Positions 7,034 through 11,978 of a DNA stretch of 11,978 nt are shown here, in pieces. Where the stretch lies: positions 1 through 11,978 of the forward strand of contig CAYNFH010000199.1 of the NCBI GenBank assembly GCA_964396385.1. The letters run 5' to 3'. How positions within the stretch are numbered: position 1 is the first letter of the stretch; every line of letters starts with the position of its first letter. The notes below the pieces were generated by a model. The model was not told the DNA's origin and searched no databases. It was given only the letters and a program-made list of their open reading frames with translations. This DNA is from CAYNFH01 sp964396385 (GTDB lineage Bacteria; Armatimonadota; Chthonomonadetes; Chthonomonadales; CAJBBX01). Made by a program: the position numbers and the translations under genes.

Positions 7034-7962
7034 CGCTTGTCCGCTTTCTCCGTGCCCGCCGGTGCTGCCGGAGTCTGGCGGGCCGGCTCAAGGTCCACAG
7101 TCACATTCGCCTCGACGTCGGTCGCTAAGTGCTTCGGGTCCTCCGGAGAAGCGGGCTCACCCACAAGGTCGTCGGCTACGTGGGCTTTGATGTTGAACCG
7201 GCTGTGCGTGAAGAGTCCGGCTCTACGGTCAAATGTCAGGTCGCCCTTGCCCGTGATCTCTCCTGAGCGGGTCCGATACGGCTTATCGCCGGGCTTGACG
7301 GGCTTCTTGTCCTGATCCAAATCCTGCCGGACCGGCATAGCAAACTTCTCGTTGAGCTGCGCGATTTTGCGTGCGGATCCGGCCGACGCGGGAACGAGAG
7401 TTGCCGTGAACGTCGGCTGCGTGCCCTGTCCACCCAGGAGCTCGCTGGTAAACGCCCAGGATTGGCCAGGCGCAACTGGCTTCGATTGGAAGACCACCGG
7501 GAAGATCATGGCGTATAGTCGCTTGGGGTCCACTCCCGGAATCGTCACGTTGAAGGGCAGGGGCTCTCCACCACGGATCTGCTTTACCGCGCCGGTCGGG
7601 CTGAACGTAACCGTCTGGTCGAATATCTTTTGTAGCTGCTCGACCGGAACGTCCCAGGGCAGCCCAGATATCACGAGCTCTCCGGAATCCACGTGGAACT
7701 CTACGTCCGCCGAGCCGTCTGCCGCCAGCGCACGCGGAGTAGCAATGTAGACGAGAGTAACCTTCGCGTCGAGATCCACTGGCGTAGGGCTATCGAATAG
7801 AGGGGCTGTACCCTTCACGCTCGCGATCAGCCGGTAACGCAGGGCATGCCCCGGAGCAAAGTTGTAGGCGAGAGTGATTCGCCCGGCAGCCGGATTCGCC
7901 CACGCGCCGGCGCAAAGGGACACCAAAGTACAGACGAGTACGGCGCGGAAGGGTACACTCAA
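7030..7962 (-). CDS. Secreted protein of a tandem paralogous family, copy 1
   Basis: A 310-residue protein with the start chosen here. The longest frame begins at a TTG at 8004, but a GGAGG (7972-7976) sits 9 nt before an in-frame TTG at 7962. That start gives a textbook signal peptide: a short Arg-containing n-region, a hydrophobic core and AWA before Asn at residue 23. Family landmarks are YNFAPGHALRY (33-43), a FSPTGAVKQI turn (120-129), KPVAPGQSW (161-169) and GKGDLTFDRRAGLF (238-251). It is the longest copy, with an extra Lys/Pro-rich segment (around 217-232) and a charged Ala/Pro tail. It is first in the minus-strand unit, divergent from yggS, and overlaps copy 2 by 4 nt. It is probably exported; function unknown. 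Confidence 0.82.
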   Translation of the reverse strand: MSVPFRAVLVCTLVSLCAGAWANPAAGRITLAYNFAPGHALRYRLIASVKGTAPLFDSPTPVDLDAKVTLVYIATPRALAADGSADVEFHVDSGELVISGLPWDVPVEQLQKIFDQTVTFSPTGAVKQIRGGEPLPFNVTIPGVDPKRLYAMIFPVVFQSKPVAPGQSWAFTSELLGGQGTQPTFTATLVPASAGSARKIAQLNEKFAMPVRQDLDQDKKPVKPGDKPYRTRSGEITGKGDLTFDRRAGLFTHSRFNIKAHVADDLVGEPASPEDPKHLATDVEANVTVDLEPARQTPAAPAGTEKADKR

Positions 7963-8028
7963 AGTAAGGAGCCTCCGGGCAGGGAGCCGGCTTACACCGG
8001 GCAATACGCGCGTATCCGTGGCCCTAGT

Positions 8029-8057
8029 TTCACCGAGCCGCGGGACAAGAGTATGAT
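8029..8057 (+). promoter_or_regulatory. Probable promoter of yggS-sepF-proC
   Basis: TTCACC (8029-8034) and TATGAT (8052-8057) are spaced by 17 nt in the 110-bp divergent gap. Initiation near 8064 would leave a leader of only about 9 nt before the GTG at 8073, or about 15 nt before the TTG at 8079. On the minus strand the overlapping hexamer TATCAT (8058-8053) could serve as the -10 of the secreted-protein unit, although no good -35 partner is visible. Confidence 0.5.
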
Positions 8058-8072
8058 AACACAGGCGGATAG

Positions 8073-8780
8073 GTGGGATTGAGCGGTAGCACCGGCTCGC
8101 CGAGCATCGCGGACAGCGTCGCCCGGGTGCGAGATCGAATTGCCGGGGCGGCGCGCGACGCCGGGCGGGACCCCGCCTCCATAACCCTTGTCGCCGTTAC
8201 CAAGACGGTCGAGATCGCCAGAATCGGGCAGGCAATTCGTGCAGGAATCACCGATCTGGGGGAGAATTACATCCAGGAGGCGCGGGACAAGCTCTCGGCC
8301 CTTGGGCCCGAGGTCCGGTGGCACTTCATCGGCCACCTGCAGAGCAACAAGGTCCGGTATGCAGTCGGTAACTTCGCCCTCATCCAGAGTGTAGACACAG
8401 AGCGCCTGGGCGTCGAGATTGGTCGGCGATCCGCCGCGTTGGGTACGCTCCAGCATATTCTGGTCGAAGTGAAGCTCGACCCTTTTGGCGCCAAGTTCGG
8501 CGTTGAGCCGGACATGGCGCTGGACCTGGTGGGCGCGCTTGCAGGAGTTCCCGGGCTCGCTGTGGACGGCCTGATGGGCATGCCGCCACTCGGAGGTGAC
8601 CCGGAGGCGGCTCGGCCTTACTTTGCCAGACTCCGGCGGCTCTACGATGAGCTGCCGGTTCAGCACCGCGTCGTGCTTTCCATGGGGATGTCCGGCGACT
8701 TCGAGCAGGCAATCTGCGAAGGCGCCACCATGGTCCGCGTCGGGACGGCGATCTTCGGTCACCGTCCCTCTAGCCTCTGA
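8073..8780 (+). CDS. yggS: YggS/PLPBP-family pyridoxal-phosphate homeostasis protein
   Basis: A 235-residue single-domain TIM barrel of the YggS/PROSC family, of normal length. The PLP-binding lysine is K44 in LVAVTK. Other family marks are GENYIQE (63-69), HFIGHLQSNK (84-93), QSVDT (105-109), VDGLMGMPP (164-172) and LSMGMSGDF (202-210). The phosphate-binding end is VRVGTAIFG (221-229). These proteins bind PLP and buffer its level; they are not classical enzymes. The start is GTG 8073 or TTG 8079; neither has a strong Shine-Dalgarno sequence. It heads a yggS-sepF-proC cluster that is conserved in many bacteria. The presence of PLP-dependent ilvE nearby fits the theme but proves no link. Confidence 0.95.
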   Translation: MGLSGSTGSPSIADSVARVRDRIAGAARDAGRDPASITLVAVTKTVEIARIGQAIRAGITDLGENYIQEARDKLSALGPEVRWHFIGHLQSNKVRYAVGNFALIQSVDTERLGVEIGRRSAALGTLQHILVEVKLDPFGAKFGVEPDMALDLVGALAGVPGLAVDGLMGMPPLGGDPEAARPYFARLRRLYDELPVQHRVVLSMGMSGDFEQAICEGATMVRVGTAIFGHRPSSL

Positions 8781-8905
8781 AGGTCGGGTCGGATGTGCGG
8801 GCTTGGCCTTGCGAATGCCCCCCGGCTGGGTTCGCCACGTTTACAACGCTGCTCGTGAAGGCTGCAGATCCTAGCATCGGTTCCCATGAAACGGAGGTAC
8901 TACAC
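8781..8905 (+). other. yggS-sepF intergenic spacer
   Basis: This 125-nt gap holds no gene I can support. The sepF frame stays open through it, but the translated stretch is unlike the family. I see no good terminator hairpin and only a weak TAGCAT hexamer (8874-8879) without a matching -35, so yggS and sepF are probably cotranscribed. The sepF Shine-Dalgarno sequence is at 8893-8897. Confidence 0.4.
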
Positions 8906-9355
8906 ATGGGCGCACAGCAGCCTTACGAAGAGTATGCGGATTCCCGCGGCCTTTGGAGCCGGGTCCGTGAGCGCGTATTCGGCCTGGAGGACGTAGAGGA
9001 AGTGGACGACGAGGACGAGCCCGTCCAGGCCGTCGTCCACGCGGAGCCGCGCAGGCGCGCCAACCTGCGTGTCGAAACGGCACGTACCGCGCGGGTGGCA
9101 ATCCGGATGGGCGCCTCCGGCTTCAACGACGCGCGCACCGCGGCCGACGGACTGAAGGGCGGACAGCAGCAGATCATTAACCTGGAGAAGGCGCCGCCGC
9201 AGATGGCCGAACGTATCGTGGACTTCCTCAGCGGAGTCACCTACGCGCTGGACGGCACGGTAGACAAGATTGGCGAGAAAGTCTACCTGTTCGCCCCGGC
9301 CAGCGTGCAGATAGAAGTGGACGAGGGCGTCTCGCAGCAGCGAACGGAGTTCTAG
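8906..9355 (+). CDS. sepF: Cell division protein SepF
   Basis: A 149-residue protein of normal SepF length. An N-terminal amphipathic stretch (GLWSRVRERVFGL, about 15-27) is the likely membrane-binding helix. It is followed by an acidic linker (28-40) and the SepF core (about 63-139), with FNDARTAADGLKGGQQQIINL (positions 73-93 approximately), RIVDFLSG and a GEKVYLFAPA end. SepF tethers FtsZ filaments to the membrane and organises the division septum. ATG 8906 is chosen because GGAGG (8893-8897) precedes it by 8 nt; the frame is open further upstream, but that part lacks family similarity. It lies 125 nt after yggS and 12 nt before proC. Confidence 0.96.
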   Translation: MGAQQPYEEYADSRGLWSRVRERVFGLEDVEEVDDEDEPVQAVVHAEPRRRANLRVETARTARVAIRMGASGFNDARTAADGLKGGQQQIINLEKAPPQMAERIVDFLSGVTYALDGTVDKIGEKVYLFAPASVQIEVDEGVSQQRTEF

Positions 9356-9367
9356 ACTGTACCTTCC

Positions 9368-10198
9368 ATGGCAGAGCGCGCCAAACATCTGCACGGCAAG
9401 AGGATAGGAATCGTGGGCGCCGGGGTGATGGGTGGCGCGCTCTGTCGCGGTCTCATAAACGCAGGCGCGGCGGAGCCCGAGCACATCCTGCTGAGCGACC
9501 CTCATGCAGGGCATCTGGGGGCGCTCCGCGACGCGCTCGAAGTACATACGACCGATAGTAACACCGAGGTTGCCCAACAGAGCGATATCGTCTTGCTGGC
9601 CGTTAAGCCGCAGACGATCCACTCCGTTCTGGTAGACATCGCGCCTGCTGTCACTCCAAAGCAGCTTGTCATTTCCATTGCCGCTGGCGTGCGGATCGCG
9701 ACGCTGGAGCAGGCTTTGGCGGACGGTGTCCCGGTGATCCGCGCTATGCCCAACACGGCCGCGCAGGTGAACCTGGGTGCCTGCGCATTTTGCCGTGGCG
9801 CTTTCGCGGGCGACCAGCATGTGTCATACGCCCAGGAGGTCTTCTGCTCCGTCGGGACCGCATTGGAAGTCGACGAGCGGATGATGGAAGCCGTGACCGC
9901 GCTATCTGGCAGCGGCCCCGCTTACGTGTACATGCTCATCGAATCCATGGTAGACGGTGGCGTAAAGGTCGGGCTCCCCCGGGATCTCGCCCACCAGCTC
10001 GCGGCTCAGACCGTCCTCGGTGCGGCCAAAATGGTCATCGAAACGGGCCGACATCCGGCCGAGCTGAAAGATATGGTCGCTACCCCCTCCGGTACCACCA
10101 TCACCGCGCTCGCCGCGCTGGAGCACGCCGGCTTCCGGGCTGCTCTGATTGACGCTGTGGAGCGCGCCGCCCGTCGCGCATCCGAGCTCGGCCACTAA
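9368..10198 (+). CDS. proC: Pyrroline-5-carboxylate reductase ProC
   Basis: A 276-residue enzyme of normal length that reduces 1-pyrroline-5-carboxylate to L-proline with NAD(P)H, the last step of proline synthesis. The N-terminal Rossmann fold has GIVGAGVMGGAL (14-25). LAVKP (77-81) and RAMPNTAA (125-132) follow in the cofactor and substrate region. The dimer-forming C-terminal domain has ALSGSGPAYVY (178-188) and the signature around LKDMVATPSGTT (233-244) with LEHAGFR after it. It starts 12 nt after sepF with no clear Shine-Dalgarno sequence of its own, so it probably depends on readthrough or coupling from sepF. Confidence 0.97.
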   Translation: MAERAKHLHGKRIGIVGAGVMGGALCRGLINAGAAEPEHILLSDPHAGHLGALRDALEVHTTDSNTEVAQQSDIVLLAVKPQTIHSVLVDIAPAVTPKQLVISIAAGVRIATLEQALADGVPVIRAMPNTAAQVNLGACAFCRGAFAGDQHVSYAQEVFCSVGTALEVDERMMEAVTALSGSGPAYVYMLIESMVDGGVKVGLPRDLAHQLAAQTVLGAAKMVIETGRHPAELKDMVATPSGTTITALAALEHAGFRAALIDAVERAARRASELGH

Positions 10199-10200
10199 CC

Positions 10201-10267
10201 GACGGTGGACGGGTGACGGTGGACCGACCCGGATCCGTCCGTCTGCCGTCTTCGGTCATCTGTCACC
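10201..10267. repeat. Repeat-bearing intergenic spacer between proC and ilvE
   Basis: GACGGTGGAC occurs twice, at 10201-10210 and 10215-10224 (period 14). GACGG plus GGACGG (10201-10212) can pair with CCGTCC and CCGTC (10235-10250), making an interrupted 11-bp stem. GGTGAC (10212-10217) can also pair with GTCACC (10262-10267). It may act as an imperfect terminator for proC, followed by a weak tract ending in cacctttccc, or be remains of an intergenic repeat element. Confidence 0.4.
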
Positions 10268-10273
10268 TTTCCC

Positions 10274-10302
10274 TTGCGCAGCCACGGCGGGGCGAGTATA
10301 AT
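10274..10302 (+). promoter_or_regulatory. Promoter of ilvE-mcsA-mcsB
   Basis: A perfect TATAAT at 10297-10302 has TTGCGC at 10274-10279 with a 17-nt spacer. Transcription should start near 10309, about 20 nt before the ilvE ATG, just ahead of its purine-rich Shine-Dalgarno sequence. Confidence 0.7.
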
Positions 10303-10328
10303 TCAGCCATTCCAGGGGGAGAGGCGCG

Positions 10329-11228
10329 ATGGGTGAGCGGGTCTATCTGAACGGGAAGCTGGTGCCGCGGGACGATGCACACATCGACATCTACGACCAC
10401 GGCTTCCTCTACGGGGATGGCGCGTTCGAAGGCATCCGCGTCTACAACCGCCGCATCTTCAAGCTGGACCAGCACCTCGTGCGGCTCTATCGCTCCGCCA
10501 AGTCGCTGAACTTCCGCCTCCGCATCGACGCCGAGGAGTTCTCCTGCGCGGTGATCGAGACGGTGCGAGCCAACGAACTGCAGAGCGGATACATTCGCGT
10601 AACTGTGTCTCGCGGCGTCGGCCTGGGGCTGGACCCCTCCCACATCGACTGCACCTCCACCATTGTGATCTCGACTCGTGGCACCACCCGCTCCGAGCCA
10701 GGCGAGTTCCGGCTCTATCCACCCGAAGCCTATGAGCAGGGACTCTCCGTCATCACGGCCTCCACACGGGTTCCGCCCGCGCAGTGCATCGACCCGCAGG
10801 TGAAGTCCCTCGGAAAGTACATCAACAGCATCTCCGCCAAGATGGAAGCGAACCGCGTGGGAGCAGGAGAGGCGTTGATGCTGAACGTCGAGGGCCGCGT
10901 GGCTGAGGCCACGGGCGATAACCTGTTCCTGTGGCGGGAAGGCGAGCTGATTACTCCGCCCACCTCCGAGGGAGCGCTCCCCGGCATCACACGCCGAACG
11001 GTCATGGACTGCGCCAGAGTATTGGGCATCCCGGTGCGAGAGGCGCTGGTCACCCTGTTTGACTGCTACACCGCCGAGGAGGCATTCCTGACCGGTACCG
11101 CCGCCGAGGTCATCCCAATGGTTCGCTTGGACGACCGTGAGATTGGAGATGGCCGTCCTGGCAAAGTGACCACGCGGCTTATCGAGGCGTTCCGCGAGGC
11201 AACTCGCACCTCCGGTCCCGAGGTATAG
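10329..11228 (+). CDS. ilvE: Branched-chain amino acid aminotransferase (class IV, PLP-dependent)
   Basis: A 299-residue fold-type IV aminotransferase of usual length. The catalytic lysine is K159 in DPQVKSLGKYIN (155-166). Other motifs are YGDGAFEGIRVYN (28-40), LDQHLVRLYRSAK (46-58), EATGDNLFLW (193-202), LPGITR (217-222) and LTGTAAEVIPM (254-264). The FEGIR and HLxRLxxSAK signatures favour IlvE, which transfers amino groups between Val/Leu/Ile and their keto acids, over D-amino acid transaminase or aminodeoxychorismate lyase. The ATG has a GGGGGAGAGG-type ribosome site. mcsA begins 3 nt after its stop, so ilvE shares a transcript with mcsA-mcsB. Confidence 0.9.
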   Translation: MGERVYLNGKLVPRDDAHIDIYDHGFLYGDGAFEGIRVYNRRIFKLDQHLVRLYRSAKSLNFRLRIDAEEFSCAVIETVRANELQSGYIRVTVSRGVGLGLDPSHIDCTSTIVISTRGTTRSEPGEFRLYPPEAYEQGLSVITASTRVPPAQCIDPQVKSLGKYINSISAKMEANRVGAGEALMLNVEGRVAEATGDNLFLWREGELITPPTSEGALPGITRRTVMDCARVLGIPVREALVTLFDCYTAEEAFLTGTAAEVIPMVRLDDREIGDGRPGKVTTRLIEAFREATRTSGPEV

Positions 11229-11231
11229 CGG

Positions 11232-11597
11232 GTGCGGCCCGCCGCACCTTGTGAGACTTGTGAGGTGCGCCCGGCAACCGCGCGCGTCCAACGTAACGCC
11301 GGCCCCTCCCGGCTGCTCTGTGACTCCTGCCTTCCGGAGTGGCTGACGGAGCAGGGCGGTCCGCTTAAGCTAGATCTCGCACGGTTCTTCCGGTTGCTTG
11401 CTCCTCCGCGCGATCGGCAACAAACCTTGGAGGTCACCGCCCTTCCAAACGACGCCACTTGCCCCGGATGCGGCCTCACCTTCGGAGAGCTCGCGTCCAC
11501 CGGCCTGCTTGGCTGCCCCGTCTGCTACACGGCTTTCAGCTCAGCCGTCATTCCCGCCCTGCAGGTGTTGAGGGATGCCCCTGGAGCGACCGGGTGA
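11232..11597 (+). CDS. mcsA: Short McsA-like zinc protein, activator of protein-arginine kinase
   Basis: A 121-residue protein with four CxxC pairs: C7/C10, C30/C33, C77/C80 and C95/C98. The second half (CPGCGLTFGELASTGLLGC and the following PVCY) matches the McsA zinc module, whose known role is to bind and activate the arginine kinase McsB in protein quality control. Typical McsA proteins are about 170-185 residues and continue into a C-terminal UVR helix pair; here the protein stops about 23 residues after the last Cys. The GTG start has GAGG (11220-11223) 8 nt upstream, inside the end of ilvE. Its TGA overlaps the mcsB GTG by 4 nt (11594-11597), so translation of the two is probably coupled. 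Confidence 0.88.
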   Translation: MRPAAPCETCEVRPATARVQRNAGPSRLLCDSCLPEWLTEQGGPLKLDLARFFRLLAPPRDRQQTLEVTALPNDATCPGCGLTFGELASTGLLGCPVCYTAFSSAVIPALQVLRDAPGATG

Positions 11598-11978
11598 GCC
11601 GGCAAGGTACAGTAGGCGTTGTTCCTGGCGCTTCCCGGCTCCCGGAGCCGCGATGGCTATCGGAGGTGGGACCGGAAAGCGATATCGTGGTCTCCACGCG
11701 ATGCCGAATCGCCCGTAATATAGACGGCTATCTGTTTCCGTGGCGGGCCGGCGAGCTCCACCGCAGGGCTGTGGTAGACGCCGTACTGGACGCCGCCACT
11801 CGGGCCGGCCAGGAACTGGGGCGCGCCATCGTGGTGGCGCGAGAGGATCTCTCGCCGGAGGCCCTGGACCGGTTAATCGAATGGAGATACGCGAGCCTGG
11901 ACTGGACGCGCCCGGGTCCGTACCGCCGAATCCTGATCTCCCCGGACGGGGCTGTTTCGGTGCTTATCAACGAGGAGG
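11594..11978 (+). CDS. mcsB: Protein-arginine kinase McsB (partial, N-terminal 128 residues)
   Basis: The frame starts with GTG at 11594, overlapping the mcsA stop, and runs off the right edge after 128 codons. Residues 27-42 contain PESDIVVSTRCRIARN, the family's nucleotide-binding SxR-x-R-x-ARN signature; a Cys occupies the usual Ile/Val position. The segment ends with LISPDGAVSVLINEE, matching the bacterial McsB segment before its catalytic core. McsB phosphorylates arginines on misfolded proteins and repressors such as CtsR, marking targets for ClpCP. The active-site residues lie beyond the window and cannot be checked. In Firmicutes the neighbours are ctsR and clpC; here ilvE precedes and clpC may follow. 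Confidence 0.93.
   Translation, partial: MSRQGTVGVVPGASRLPEPRWLSEVGPESDIVVSTRCRIARNIDGYLFPWRAGELHRRAVVDAVLDAATRAGQELGRAIVVAREDLSPEALDRLIEWRYASLDWTRPGPYRRILISPDGAVSVLINEE

Noticed and set aside
7963..8004. N-terminal extension of secreted copy 1 from TTG 8004
   Set aside because: The shorter start at 7962 has a GGAGG site at proper distance and yields a standard signal peptide; the extension would bury it.
7992..8762. Minus-strand open frame of 256 codons
   Set aside because: It is antisense to yggS, which is well supported by its PLP-site motifs.
8795..8905. N-terminal extension of SepF by 37 residues
   Set aside because: The extension does not resemble SepF and contains its own non-coding-like composition, while a strong GGAGG site precedes ATG 8906.
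8900..9820. Minus-strand open frame of 306 codons
   Set aside because: It is antisense to sepF and proC, both of which have complete family motifs. Long shadow frames are common at this GC content.
10263..11291. Minus-strand open frame of 342 codons
   Set aside because: It covers the ilvE promoter and gene in antisense. ilvE has all class IV aminotransferase motifs, while this frame has none that I recognise.
1..11978. CRISPR array, transposon, phage or defence system
   Set aside because: I saw no regularly spaced repeats, no transposase or integrase motifs and no terminal inverted repeats. The genes are core functions plus the secreted family.

Overview
The window is a high-GC bacterial chromosome segment with dense housekeeping genes, short intergenic gaps, many GTG/TTG starts and recognisable sigma70-type promoters. 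The combination of SepF (FtsZ anchoring), the McsA/McsB protein-arginine kinase pair, a yggS-sepF-proC cluster and several secreted proteins fits a non-proteobacterial lineage. Armatimonadota or a similar deep branch related to Cyanobacteria, Chloroflexota or Firmicutes is my best guess, but no rRNA or other decisive marker is present, so this is an inference held with low confidence.

Left part (1-2427, plus strand). The tail of a gene ends at 62 and is closed by a strong hairpin terminator. A near-consensus promoter (179-207) drives a small TPR protein. Next come a free-standing tRNA-Cys(GCA) with its own promoter and terminator, and a two-domain AsnC/Lrp-fold protein that resembles a fused siroheme decarboxylase (AhbA+AhbB / NirDL type).

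Centre (2436-7962, minus strand). Four consecutive genes encode secreted proteins that look like diverged tandem paralogues: signal peptide, an N-terminal [YF]xxxxGxxxR[YF]-type motif and, in three of four, a central KPVxxxxxW motif. They are followed by ligA (NAD+-dependent DNA ligase). A 13-bp hairpin terminator after the third paralogue splits the block into two transcription units, the second being paralogue 4 plus ligA, whose coding regions are 9 nt apart. ligA converges on the siroheme-decarboxylase-like gene with only 8 bp between stop codons.

Right part (8073-11978, plus strand). A divergent intergenic region separates the secreted-protein genes from yggS (PLP homeostasis), sepF (cell division) and proC (proline synthesis), a known conserved cluster. 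After a repeat-bearing gap with its own TATAAT promoter comes a second unit: ilvE-like class IV aminotransferase, a short McsA (zinc-binding activator without the usual C-terminal UVR region) and the start of McsB (protein-arginine kinase), which overlaps mcsA by 4 nt and runs off the window.

Most of the window is ordinary core metabolism and cell biology. The least explained part is the tandem family of four secreted proteins. I see no mobile elements, CRISPR arrays or phage genes.
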